Assembly: GCA_027596195.1 (NCBI GenBank)
Contig: JADGJG010000210.1
Location: 1 to 31,086, forward strand
Direction: 5' to 3'
Source: Podochytrium sp. JEL0797
Lineage: Eukaryota; Chytridiomycota; Chytridiomycetes; Chytridiales; Chytriomycetaceae
DNA length: 31,086 nucleotides
In this document: in pieces, positions 13,001 through 22,322 of the stretch
Layout: every line of letters starts with the position of its first letter
Position numbering within the stretch: the stretch's first letter is position 1
Position numbers and translations under genes: made by a program
The notes under the pieces: model-generated
Databases searched by the model: none
Told to the model about the DNA's origin: nothing
What the model saw: only the letters and a program-made list of their open reading frames with translations

Positions 13001-14512
13001 ATCAAGATGGGACTCCCCATCCGCGCCGTTGTCGCTGCCGTAAACACTGCCACCGATAAGAACGGTCGCTCTGTTCCCGCCCCAGGCCAAGGAATCCTTA
13101 CCTCCGCTCGTGAGCACCGTGGAAAGTTCGCGAGCCCTCTCGAGAGCTTCGAGTACCGCTCCAAGCAGCTCAAGAGGGAGAGAGAGCACGTCAAGGCTTG
13201 GGTCGCCAAGGAGTACGAGGCTCTCGGCGACGAGGTTGAGGAGATGAAGAAGGGAGGCGCTGCCGACTTGGACGAGTTTGTCACCTACCGCACCGAGTTC
13301 ATTGAGCGCGAGGGAGTTCGCAAGGAGAAGGCTGCTCTCCAGACTTGGAGCCACGACTGGTGGAAGAAGGAGGCCAGCATCTCCCCGCTCAAGGGAGCTC
13401 TTGCCACTTTCGGCTTGACTGTCGACGACATTGGTGTCGCCTCTTTCCACGGAACCGGTACCAAGGCCAACGACTACAACGAGTCGTCTGCGTTGAACCA
13501 GCAGATGGAGCACCTCGGAAGAAGCAAGGGTAACGTCTTGCCGTCTGTCTTCCAAAAGTACCTCACTGGTCACCCCAAGGGAGCCGCTGCCGCGTGGATG
13601 TTGAACGGAGTCCTGCAAGTCCTCGAGACTGGTATCATTCCCGGAAACCGCAACTTGGACAACGCTGAGGACCGCCTCGCCAAGTTCCGCCACATTGTGT
13701 ACACGTCTCGCACCATCAAGACTGACGGTGTCAAGGCTGGTATTTTGAAGTCGTTCGGTTTCGGCCAGGCTGGTGGTGAAGTCCTCGTGTTGCACCCGGA
13801 CTACTTGTTTGCCGCCATGGAGTCCCACGAATACTCTTCCTACCGCACTCGTCGCGAGGCGCGTCAAATCGCTTCATACCGTTACTACCACGAGGCCTTG
13901 ACTGGTGTTGCTCCATTTGTCCGTGTCAAGAACGCGGCGCCGTACACCGACGCTCAGCAGTCCAACGTCTACTTGAACCCGCTTGCCAGAGCTTCTCGTG
14001 ACAAGAATGGAAGCTGGTCTTTCAGCGACAAGGGTGTCAAGAACAACTCCGTTCGTGTTGCACCCGCCGAGACGGAGGTCACTCAAGCGTTGGTCGCCGC
14101 CGCTGCCCAAGTTGTCCCTGCCAACGCTGGTCAAGGAGTCGGTGTCGATGTCCAGCTGATTTCGGAAGTCAACGCCGAGAACGCTGTCTTCATTGAGCGC
14201 AACTTCACCGCCGCCGAGATTGCCTACTGCTCTGCATCTTCGTCCCCGCAATCGAGCTTTGCTGGAAGATGGGCCGCCAAGGAGGCTGTTGTCAAGGCCG
14301 TCTCTTCCTTGTCCACCGGTGCCCCAGTCTGGACCAAGGGAAGCGCCGCTCCTTTGGCTGAAATCGAGGTGCTGAGAGAGGAGGGCAAGGCCCCGGTTGT
14401 CGTGTTCCACGGTGACGCCAAGGCTGCTGTCGCAAAGGCGGGAGTCAAGAACGTCAAGATCACCATCAGCCACTCTGGCTCTTATGCCGTTGCCATGGCC
14501 ATTGCTGAGTAG
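1011..14512 (+). CDS. Single-chain fungal type I fatty acid synthase (beta-alpha fusion) with two ACP domains
   Basis: It makes long-chain acyl-CoA from acetyl-CoA, malonyl-CoA and NADPH in the cytosol; the yeast equivalent is the FAS1+FAS2 complex. Exons placed by eye: 1011-1776, 2104-2325, 2404-2954, 3031-3285, 3360-3798, 3865-5414, 5474-5857, 5926-7300, 7362-8409, 8474-9037, 9100-10034, 10107-10229, 10302-12005, 12082-12542, 12608-14512. They total 12,282 nt, or 4,093 residues plus stop TAG. Domains in order: acetyltransferase (GGQG at 149, GHSQG with Ser261); enoyl reductase (AGMTP at 582, GGRGGGHH at 724); dehydratase (Asp1567 and His1572 in DLNPIH); malonyl/palmitoyl transferase (GQGSQ at 1676, [10 protein letters not shown] with Ser1816); beta/alpha junction near 2060-2075; Ala/Pro-rich linker; ACP1 (Ser2236 in GGKST); ACP2 (Ser2424); ketoreductase (TGCGKDSIG at 2887, Tyr3045, Lys3049); ketosynthase (Cys3502, His3740, His3781); phosphopantetheine transferase (GVDV at 3971, WAAKEAV with Glu4018). 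The start ATG is the first one in frame with the conserved N-terminus. The family is certain; individual splice sites are good predictions. Confidence 0.96.
1777..2103 (+). other. FAS intron 1, unusually long (327 bp)
   Basis: Donor GTGTGT follows codon Gln255 plus one base; acceptor CAG lies at 2101-2103. Joining restores G-T-T-G-H-S-Q-G across the acetyltransferase active site. The other 13 introns of the gene are 59-78 bp, so this one is over four times longer. It is pyrimidine-rich and holds two TTTCCCGCC copies (1832-1840 and 2074-2082). It might carry regulatory sequence; that is inference. Confidence 0.85.
7996..8040 (+). other. Beta/alpha subunit fusion junction inside FAS exon 9
   Basis: The text upstream (DNWDD, ending about residue 2059) corresponds to the end of the yeast beta subunit. 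The text downstream ([20 protein letters not shown], from about residue 2075) corresponds to the start of the yeast alpha subunit. About 15 residues ([15 protein letters not shown]) bridge them, with no intron and no start codon needed. In yeast these two ends pack together in the malonyl/palmitoyl transferase domain, so a direct covalent join fits the known assembly. Confidence 0.85.
8474..9037 (+). repeat. ACP1, first copy of tandem acyl carrier protein domain (exon 10)
   Basis: This exon of 564 nt (188 codons) holds one complete fungal-type ACP, including the extra helices found in fungal FAS. Phosphopantetheine attachment is expected at Ser2236 (TCG at 8589-8591) in [15 protein letters not shown]. 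The exon is flanked by two phase 2 introns (8410-8473 and 9038-9099), so it can be gained or lost without shifting the frame. By hand count ACP1 and ACP2 differ at about 41 of about 163 aligned residues. Confidence 0.93.
9100..9654 (+). repeat. ACP2, second copy of tandem acyl carrier protein domain (start of exon 11)
   Basis: This is a second intact ACP with its own attachment serine, Ser2424 (TCG at 9215-9217), in [15 protein letters not shown]. It begins directly after the phase 2 intron and runs without a break into the ketoreductase structural region, unlike ACP1, which has its own exon. The two serines are exactly 188 residues apart. The end of the domain is approximate. Confidence 0.93.
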
Positions 14513-14633
14513 ACTTTGTATCAGTGTAGATGATTCCCTTTTTCTTTTCTTTTTTCCATCAGTTCTTGACGTTGTCGAACTGCACTATATTTTTTTGGTT
14601 GTTGCTGTTTGTTTTCTCATTTCTCTGCTGTTC

Positions 14634-14639
14634 AATAAA
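14634..14639 (+). terminator. Polyadenylation signal AATAAA for the FAS gene
   Basis: AATAAA lies 122 bases after the FAS stop codon, after a T-rich stretch. Position and sequence fit a canonical cleavage/polyadenylation signal. Confidence 0.7.
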
Positions 14640-15346
14640 GTTGCTGTTATTGTTCGGCCCTTAAACAAAATTGTTCCTCCAACCGCAAGAGTCAATTCTA
14701 AGACATAACAATATTCGTAACCGCGTATTTGAACTAAAACTAATTCCACCAATCAACCCTCTCCCACCACCGCCACCCAATCCATCCTCCTCGAGCATCT
14801 CGCCCATCTCTGCCTCATGACCCAAAACGAACCCGAATTCACCGCCACATTGGGCCATGAGGAAGGTTTCGGTTGCATTGATAATTGTTTCGGTTGAAAA
14901 GTAATTGTGAAGATGATCGCGCTCACTTGATGGACATGCGTTCATTTTGCCGTTTCTTTGCGAATTCGATCATTTGGAAGAGCCAAACGAATTTGATCGT
15001 TTGCTTTTTGAAATACGCGATGCTCGAGGTTGTTTAACGCAATCTCTGGATTTGATTCTTGACCACACCAAAGAATGAGACTTTGGGATTGACCCCTCAA
15101 AGAAAAAATATTATGCGTAGATTAACCTATGCAGGGAGTATCTGATTGGTATTTCTTGCCCTTTTGGCATGACGGAATGGAACAGGAAGGTTGAAATGTG
15201 ACGCGGAAAACGGGTGCACAAGCGGCAAGCCAATAGGAGCCCCAGGAGAAGACAGTAGCGTGTGAGTTATATGATTACGGATACATTCAACCCCCAACGC
15301 GCAAGAAGAGGGGGTTTCCTCCCATGTAGTTTTATTTCCAGATTTT

Positions 15347-15405
15347 AGCCTGCTGGAGAAATCCGGCGGAGAGCTGTTCACGCTGATTGAATTTTGGATC
15401 AAGGG
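15347..15405. repeat. Direct repeat copy 1 (59 bp)
   Basis: It begins AGCCTGCTGGAGAAATCCGG and matches 15644-15702 at all but three positions by eye. The two copies are 297 bases apart, start to start. The surrounding sequence does not match, so this is a short dispersed unit, not a tandem array. In one + frame both copies read SLLEKSGGELFTLI. Confidence 0.9.
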
Positions 15406-15643
15406 AGAGGGAGGCTGGCCTCTGCTGTCACTCCTCTCTATCATTCATCATCAAGTAATAGTCGCCGCAGTCTTGACAGGTTTTATTTTGAATCTTGAGT
15501 TTCGGCGTTCAGCGAGCCAACTAATGAGCATTTTACGCCTATGTTTTAAACCCAGAACCAAAACCAGAAGTCACAGTATGCCAAGATCCCGAAGCCCATA
15601 ACCCAAAATTCTCTCTGGACCTTTTTTGCCATCCGATGTCCAG

Positions 15644-15702
15644 AGCCTGCTGGAGAAATCCGGTGGAGAGCTGTTCACGCTGATTGGATTTTGGATCACG
15701 GG
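15644..15702. repeat. Direct repeat copy 2 (59 bp)
   Basis: Second copy of the repeat at 15347-15405. The differences are C/T after CCGG, A/G in GATTGA/GATTGG, and A/C in ATCAAGGG/ATCACGGG. It lies inside the largest + strand open frame of the gap (15626-15898), which has no recognisable domain. Confidence 0.9.
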
Positions 15703-16280
15703 CGAAAGGACCTCCATTTTTCTCGTTCAAGTCACCATTCCATGCCCAAGATCCTGCTCGGCGCGAGAGACACAACTTGTACCCAACATTCACGACACGC
15801 CAAACAGCTTTCTGCGAATCCAGTCTCTTCGGAGACAGAGGCGAGGAGGCACCACATGTCACACTGATTGCTGTTTGCGTGTGTGTCATCTTTTATAGAT
15901 AAGAGATGAATTATGCGAGGTCAGGTTTATGTCTTTTGAATTAGCGTTCCAGTTGACCTGCCCTCGGCAGGGTGAGTGTCTGTTTCCCCATCTCGTTCAA
16001 AAAACCCACTAATTTTTCTATTATTTTACCATTCTGCTCTTGATCTCTCAAACTATGTACACTTCTATTTAAAAACAAAATAAACTGTGTTGACGCGTTT
16101 CCTCTTTCGAATTATTCTTTCCTCGCGCTTCCCCTTTGAATCCTGCGGTAGTGTTTGTGATAACTGTCCACGCTCGCAACAAGCGGGAATCACGGCCTCA
16201 GAAACGGTTGATTCCATTTGGCTACCGTCAAGGGGTCTATTTCCATGGCGTTTTTGCAACTTTATAAACAGCCCACGCGG

Positions 16281-17625
16281 TCAAAAATCTTCCCTCGCCT
16301 TGGCGTCCTTCTTGCCCACCAACCACTTGAGCCAATCCTTCGTCTTTTGAGTAGAATTGCGCTTCAAGGAAGTCCTGTTTTCCTTATCGACCTCCCCCTC
16401 GAGCCCCATTTCAATCGCTTCAGGCGCAGAACTCACTCCAGCCACCGAAACCTCCTCCTCAGCCCCAAAAATCGACAGGGAAAGCTCAGAATCCATAGGA
16501 GAATACACCTCCGCAGAGGCCAAAGGACTCGACAAAATCTCACTCATCGGCGAAGATTCCAACGAATCCTCCCCGCCACCCACACGTCTCAACGACAAAA
16601 CCCTCTGCAACAACACCCCACCTGCACTATCCCTTAACCGCGAAGCCCGCACACTCCCCATCCTCTCCACCCCAGGAGACCCCGCACTCCCACTAGGCGA
16701 CTCAAGAACCCCACTAGAAACCCACCACGCCCCTGAACCTGGCACCTCCCTCCCCTCACTCCGCCTCTTCCTCTCCCTCGACGCCGACCGCGAACTCTTT
16801 TCCGAATACCGCCGTTCCAACCTCCCCAATAACATCTCCTGCCCACAACTTCCCACCGAATTCACTGCCCGCACCCACGCCACGCATTCCCCGACACTCG
16901 CACACCGCAACGTCCACGAAGCGTCCACGACCGCTCCCGTGACGGGATGTAGATTATTTCCCTTCACTTTGAACACGCGCGGGTCGTTATGTTTGGTGTC
17001 TGCAGGGTCCTTGGAAGCCACGATGGGGATGATATAGGACACGGGCACTGCGAAGGGGGTTGTGGGTTGTTTGAAGAGGAAGAGCTTGCCGTCGCGGGTG
17101 AGGAGGAAGTGGCGTGGGCGGGCGCGGAAGGAGCGGGGAGGTTCGGAGGGGTTGGTGGTTGGGGAGGGGAGGTGGGAGGTGGTTGTGGGGTTCGAGAGTT
17201 TGAGTAGGGGTCCCGAGATTCTGTATTTTGGGTTGTTTTCGGGACGAATGAATAAGAATAGCCACGAGAGAAGACGAAAGAGATAAGCGACTCAACAACG
17301 AACATTGGATTTGAGTCTTCAAGTCCGCCCAGGGAGAGGCAATCAAGCGAATAATCGGAATCGTCTTGGCTCGTTCGCACCGTCAAACCAGGCACTGGAT
17401 CCACACGGTCAATATCCTCTGGAGGTCTCAGTCAGTGTTCGCTTCATCGACTGGCAAATCGCACTGGGGAAACCCCACTCAACTGATCTCCAAATGGATG
17501 GCTTGCATCAGGGTGTCGAGCTTCGACACACACGAGGATGATCGCAGAGAAGAGAGACTGCCGGCACGAGAAAAGGTGCGCTCCATTGTGCCAATGCGAA
17601 CCTTTTGGATCTCTTTCTGGGACAT
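16281..17625 (-). CDS. PH-domain family protein, array member 1 (tail type)
   Basis: Three exons: 17625-17484, 17418-17304, 17220-16281, giving 398 residues. Intron 1 is phase 1 (65 bp, donor GTTGAG); intron 2 is phase 2 (83 bp, unusual donor GTTCGT, acceptor CAG). The N-terminus is serine-rich with SKLDTLMQAIHL near residue 34 and LSLGGLEDSNP just before the PH domain. The PH domain covers about 87-208: ISGPLLKLS, then a long Pro/Thr-rich loop, RHFLLTRDGKLFLFK, ASWTLRC and the helix Trp in CVAWVRAV. A Ser/Glu-rich region follows, ending in a basic tryptophan-containing tail (KDWLKWLVGKK). PH domains bind phosphoinositides or proteins; the ligand here is unknown. The start was chosen because its exon joins in frame and shares the KLDxL motif with paralogues. 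Confidence 0.82.
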
Positions 17626-18023
17626 GCTTGGCACGAGGGAATTGGGATCCCAATCTCCATTTCCCCAGGCACCTCGTGACAAACTTCGATGATTGGGGCC
17701 ACCCAAACGGCGAGCGATAGAATGCTGTTAAATCATTCGCCACTTGAAATGAAAAGGTTTCCGCCATAGCACGATCTCCCTTTAAAAAGCTAGAAAAGGT
17801 CTAGAAATTGTTGGAACCGCAAATCACATCCGATTGGTGTCTCTTTGAAACCACAGATGCATCTTACACATGCGTATCTTTTGCACCCCTCTCGAGCATA
17901 TTCAGATGTGGCGTACAAATCGCGTTTTTCAATTCATTGCCAATTCATTGCAGGGTGTTCAGTGAAGAAAAAAACGACTTTGAAATACATTTTACTTTGC
18001 TTATTATGAAATGTCCGAATGCA
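17626..18023. other. Gap between array members 1 and 2
   Basis: This would hold the promoter of member 1 and the 3' end of member 2, both on the - strand. No gene or clear motif was recognised. A - strand open frame of 107 codons starting at 17767 overlaps exon 1 of member 1 in another frame and looks spurious. Confidence 0.5.
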
Positions 18024-19184
18024 TCACCTCTTGAACCACCCAAACAGTTTCTTTGGCGGCTCCTCCTCCTCCGTGTCAGAATCCAAATCCTCCACAAGCA
18101 ACAACTTTTTCCACATTTCCTCTCGCGAGACTTTCTTCACTTGCTCTTGTTCCGCAACCGACTTTCTCATCGTTGTTGAAGGTTGGTTCACAACCTGATG
18201 CATGGGCATGCTTGAAGTCCTGCGCGGTAGGACGAAGGGGCGTGGGTGGGTCTCCCGCGGTTCCTCCGCTTTGTTGGCAGATTCAGTAGATGCGGGCGGC
18301 TCTTCTGCCTCTTCAACAATGCCGAGGGGCGATGGTGGATGCTCTGGACTGATGGGTTCCGTTACAGCCAAGGATGGAGAAAATGAGAAGCGCTGGAGAT
18401 CTGCAGGAGGTGAACCCACCGGCGGGGGTGGAAAGTTGAAGGTTTTTACAACGGGAGATATAGTCTGGACTGGTCTTGGATGCAACAACTCTGTAGGAAG
18501 AAAGTCCGGGTCCTTTTCCGGCACGGGTGGCGGCACTGGAGAGGCAGACTGGTCCCAATCGGACATATCGACAGTCGAAGCGATACTTTGTTGACTCAAG
18601 GACGACGCGGCCGAGTTTTTCCGCGCACGGGCACAGACGAGTGGAGGTGGGTGGTGGTATTCGAGCAAGTCGGACTGGAAACTCGGGTTTGGCGAATGCA
18701 CGTGCTTCTGGTCCAGGATCTGCTCGTTGATCTTGTCGAGCCATTGGCGCAGGTCCTCGGGGTCCTTTGCGCGGAGGGTCCAGATGCGGCGGTGGAGTTG
18801 GCCGTCGTCGCCGAGGCCTTTGCCAACGACGCGCAGCAGCCAGGCCGTGCGCGACTCGTCGTAGAAGCCGCTGCATGTTTTGACAAACAGTGCCGTGGTT
18901 GGCTGCGACGGCGCGGCCTCGGCGCGGAACATGTGGAGGACGCCGCCGTCTGTCAGCACAAAGAACTTGGCCGCAAACGAGTCGCTGCGCTCGAGCTTGT
19001 CGAGAGCACCGGTCATGCGGTAGCTCCATGATGGTGGTGCTTCACTGCCATGCGCGTGGATCCCGGGAAACGCGATGTTGCCGTGCGCGAGTTTGTTCAT
19101 GTTCAATTCAGAAATGAAAGATAAAAAATTCATTAAGAAAGAGAAGGACGGAAATTTCATACGCGAATCACAACAAATCTCCAT
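18024..19184 (-). CDS. PH-domain family protein, array member 2 (tail type)
   Basis: Single open frame of 386 codons; the true start may be ATG 19160, 19133 or 19100, because a TATA-like box at 19207-19214 would put transcription start near or inside the first codons. The PH domain covers about residues 57-158 counted from 19184: MTGALDKLE, AAKFFVLTDGGVLHMF, LLRVVGKGLGDDG, RRIWTLRA, and the helix Trp in LRQWLDKIN. A long Pro/Ser-rich linker follows, then PFVLPRRTSSMP and an acidic stretch (VEDLDSDTEEEE) just before the terminal KKLFGWFKR. The N-terminal motifs and introns of the other members are not evident, so this copy has lost them or has undetected upstream exons. The closest paralogue by eye is the next gene (19339-20599). 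Confidence 0.82.
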   Translation of the reverse strand: MEICCDSRMKFPSFSFLMNFLSFISELNMNKLAHGNIAFPGIHAHGSEAPPSWSYRMTGALDKLERSDSFAAKFFVLTDGGVLHMFRAEAAPSQPTTALFVKTCSGFYDESRTAWLLRVVGKGLGDDGQLHRRIWTLRAKDPEDLRQWLDKINEQILDQKHVHSPNPSFQSDLLEYHHPPPLVCARARKNSAASSLSQQSIASTVDMSDWDQSASPVPPPVPEKDPDFLPTELLHPRPVQTISPVVKTFNFPPPPVGSPPADLQRFSFSPSLAVTEPISPEHPPSPLGIVEEAEEPPASTESANKAEEPRETHPRPFVLPRRTSSMPMHQVVNQPSTTMRKSVAEQEQVKKVSREEMWKKLLLVEDLDSDTEEEEPPKKLFGWFKR

Positions 19185-19206
19185 CCATTAATCAACAACA
19201 AAGATC

Positions 19207-19214
19207 TATTTATA
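19207..19214 (-). promoter_or_regulatory. TATA-like box for array member 2
   Basis: On the - strand the sequence reads TATAAATA, 23 bases before ATG 19184 and about 107 before ATG 19100. If used, the RNA start would fall about 30 bases downstream and favour one of the later ATGs. Confidence 0.45.
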
Positions 19215-19338
19215 ATAAGCCCGTGCCTGCGGCACGAATTCTGATACGGCATCAAGCAGCGCGCCTTGATCGGACTCGATTCGGACGAAAGCAAAACAGC
19301 ATTTATTCCCACAAACAGAAGGAACAACTTCGGAAAAA

Positions 19339-20599
19339 CTACCCCTTTCTGAACCACGCAAACAACCCCTTCTTCTTTTCCTTCCCCCCACTCTCTGCCC
19401 GAACCATTGGCTTCGAATCCTCCGCAGGCTCCGGCTTCGCTTTGGACGGATCAAAAATGTTGTTTTCCACAATCCTCCCGTTGGGTATCGAATTCGCTCG
19501 CGGCGCAACACTGCTCTCTTGTCGTCCATTAGAAGCGGTCATACAGGCCGAGAGACTCGACCGTCTTGGAGGAACAAAAGGAAGTTGTCCCATCATGCGT
19601 TCACTGTCGAGAGACGCGGTGCGATACGAAACGGGCGAGGAGGGAGCCGGGGAGGCAGAATTGAATCGAGGAATCACGGGAACGCCTTCTGGTTTTTGGT
19701 ACTGCCGCCGCGCAGGGATCACGATTGGTCGTGGTAGATCCGACACCTCCCTTGCAGCAGGAATCAACGCAGGCACCGAATTCCCTGCAACAGAATCCAC
19801 AGACGCCTGCGACTCGAAACTGCCTTGACTCTCTGCACTCGGATTCGGCGACGGCGATAACGGACACACGCCCACACCACCAAACCCACCCCTACGCTCC
19901 ATAAACAACGACTCCTCCTTCTCAAACAACACCGTGGTGTTCACCGCATCCAACCAGTTCTTCAACTCATCGGGAGACTCGCACCGCAACATCCACACGC
20001 GTTTATGCCATCGCCCGTCGTGTCCCAACCCGGACCCAACCACGCGTAAAACCCACGCGTTGTGGAGCGGATTAAATGATCCGCTGCACGATCGGATGGG
20101 TAAAGTCGCATGCGGGAATGCGCTCGCGTGTGGAGTCGGGCTGCGGAAGAGGTGGAGTTGGGCATTGTCGGTGAGGAGAAAGTGTTTGGAATGGAAGGAT
20201 TCAGACAGGCGGTCGAGTTTGCCCAAGGTTCCAGACATTCTGTGGTTTTTTTCATTTAAGGAATAAGTGATAGCTCGGAAACGGAGCTGCTGCGCACATG
20301 CAAATGAATGAAATTACGCACATTGGAAATGAATCTTGGAGCTCCGCAAACGTCAAGGTTCGGCACGATGAGAGAATGGAAGGTTCCCGGGTATATGGCT
20401 TGTCCATAATGTGGGAGAAATCTATGATTGGTCGTGTTAGTTGCATTCCACCCGGCCAACAAATGCAATCAAAAAGCCAGCACAACGAACCCATCATGTT
20501 GTCCGACTCCGCCTCTGCGAACCCCTTTGATCCCGCAGCTGTATGACTTCGCAGAGGGATGATCAGCGGGTTAGATTCGAGCTGGTGTATTTGGTGCAT
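19339..20599 (-). CDS. PH-domain family protein, array member 3 (tail type)
   Basis: Proposed exons: 20599-20491, 20421-20322, 20239-19339, giving 369 residues. Intron 1 (69 bp, donor GTTCGT, branch CTAAC, acceptor TAG, phase 1) is the least certain, because its length is a multiple of three with no stop, so it could also be read through. Intron 2 (82 bp, donor GTGCGT, acceptor CAG, phase 2) is well supported. RTLTFAELQDSFP precedes the PH domain at about 71-173: MSGTLGKLDRL, KHFLLTDNAQLHLF, WVLRVVGSGLGHDG, RVWMLRC, LKNWLDAVN. The Ser/Pro-rich linker contains PFVPPRRSSLSA. The protein ends in KKKGLFAWFRKG, like the tail of member 2. Confidence 0.8.
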
Positions 20600-21410
20600 G
20601 TTTTTTCTCTTTGCGGGAATCTCGTTGGCGTGCGTCTTTTTGACCCGCAAATGAACTTTCAAACAAAATTTTCTGGGGATTTGCCTTGACCAAGAAATTT
20701 GATTTCGGTTGCGCATCAGAGATTCAGCCCTCCTTGAAACCAAACTCTATCACCAATGAAGCCTTATTTCCTCTCTTTCCAACTCCCAGCGCTGTTTTTT
20801 CACCTGATTTGCATTTTTCTCAAAAAGGTGGGCCTCGGCTACTCGAGCTCCATTTTAGTCATTCACCCGTGGACTCCCGAACATGACCCCACTCTGCCTC
20901 AAAACCCGCCAACGCATCTTCTCCTTGATCCAAAAAATCGACATTGAAAACCCCCCGGTTCGGGTAGAATTTCACTCGTCAAGGGACTTTCTAACTAGCT
21001 TGTATGCGGGGAATCAGCAGGGAATCAAAGCTCCAAACGAACTCTATATCATACTTTGTGCGCCACCCCCGCAAAAGTGAGTGACAGCAAGGCCGGCAAA
21101 GCAGGTTGAATCAGTTTCGTTCAAATTTCATTTAAATGTCTGTTTTGGGGGGGGGGGGGAACTGGTTTATCTTGCAACAGGGTTTTCTCTTTCTCGATCT
21201 ATCTTAGGAAGTAAAGGGGTTTGGCGGCTAGAGCACCTCATGTATCCATCTGGAATCGTGAGGCAAACGAAAGGTGGCGATCGTCCAGATGGTGGGGAAA
21301 GGAGAAAAAAACTAGGAGCAATTCCTTGGCAATTCCTCGAAACAAATCCTTCCTTCCCCCTTCGCTTTTTGGTATAGAAAGTGGAAATGAAAAACCTACA
21401 TACACGCTTC
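20600..21410. other. Gap between array members 3 and 4, with a G13 run
   Basis: No gene is recognised. The promoter of member 3 should lie at its left end. A run of 13 G occupies 21147-21159. Short + strand open frames (for example 20883-21080) have no recognisable domain. Confidence 0.5.
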
Positions 21411-21416
21411 TTTATT
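21411..21416 (-). terminator. AATAAA polyadenylation signal after array member 4
   Basis: The - strand reads AATAAA starting just 2 bases after the TAA stop (21419-21421). This is very close to the stop, so the 3' UTR would be short. Confidence 0.5.
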
Positions 21417-21418
21417 TT

Positions 21419-22322
21419 TTACAAATTAAACAACTTCACAATCGTTTTCGCCTTCCTCCCCACATCCTCCTCCCTCCTCTTCTCTGCTTCCTCCCTTTCC
21501 CTCACGACCCGCCTCTCTTCCCACACCCGCTCCCTCTCCCCTTGCTCAGAGCGGTACCGCTCCGCCGCTTGCTGCTGCATTTCCTGTCGCGACGGTGCTT
21601 TTGAATCTTTGCGTTTCGGAACACTCGGCCTCGTTGAAATCGACGCGTTACTATGCTGCGCCGAGACGGATTGAACTAATGTCTTCCAGTCACTCAGAGT
21701 CTCGGTGGATGTGAACCGGATCGTCCATGTAACTGGGAGGTGGGTAGTTGCACAAGTGCCCGAGACTTTGAGAAAATCGACGCGATCCACGAGGTGGTGA
21801 TACACTTTGCATTGGTGCGGTAACATCGAGGTGGTGGAAGTTTCGGTCGGAGACGGGTGCGAATTGAACAACTGAATGGTCTGCGTAGTGTGGTCGAGTA
21901 GGAGGAGGGATGGGTGCCAGACGTGGTCCTCGGCAGTTAGGTGATGGATGTGGGTGGATTGGCTGTATTTCCATTCGTAAGTCATTCGCAAAAGGTAATG
22001 ATACTGAGTGATTTTACGTCATGTGTTGGAGCTGGAGCGTTTCGAACGTCACGCCACCCTGTTCGTAACAAGAATCCCGTGTACTCGCCACACTCGGTAA
22101 ACTCGTTGCACTCGACATAGTCGACCGAAACGAAGGAATCGAACTAGCATCGCTGAACCTGTTTGTCATATCGAGCGAGAGAGATTCGAGAAGTTGGTCA
22201 ATTCTGGCACGCGCGGATCCATTGGCGCTGGAGACGCTGATGGCGCTGTCTAAAGGGTTGATGGAGTCTTTGCGGTTCGGTCCGGGTGCGAGGGAGGTGG
22301 CGTCGAGGTTCAATGGAGTCAT
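21419..22322 (-). CDS. PH-like family protein, array member 4 (helical type, divergent PH)
   Basis: Two exons: 22322-22018 and 21962-21419, giving 282 residues, the shortest complete member. The intron is 55 bp, phase 2, donor GTAAAA, acceptor CAG. Exon 1 has ARIDQLLESLSLD and GVTFETLQLQHM, matching the two N-terminal motifs of the family. The PH-like part (about 103-198) is divergent: HIHHLTAEDHVWHPSLLLLD, then VDFLKVSG, VTWTIRFTS and the helix Trp in LSDWKTLVQSV. The usual ISGxLxK start is not kept. The C-terminus is strongly charged (QQQAAERYRSEQGERERVWE and on), predicted helical or coiled coil. ATG 22322 follows a clean AAAA context. Confidence 0.75.

Larger units (their letters stand above)
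14640..16280. other. Intergenic region without a recognisable gene
   Basis: Only short open frames occur here on either strand, without recognisable domains or consistent splice signals. The stretch separates the FAS gene from the PH-domain array. It contains a 59-bp imperfect direct repeat (separate entries). Open frames at 14661-14945 (-), 15127-15444 (-) and 15539-15889 (-) were looked at and not accepted as genes. Confidence 0.6.

Noticed and set aside
1011..14512. Polyketide or PUFA synthase because of tandem ACPs
   Set aside because: The domain order, the enoyl reductase of TIM-barrel type (GGRGGGHH), the alpha-type ketosynthase and the C-terminal phosphopantetheine transferase are those of fungal FAS.
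14661..14945. - strand open frame of 94 codons after the FAS gene
   Set aside because: It begins with ATG but has a low-complexity glycine stretch, no domain and no paralogue in the window; not enough to call a gene.
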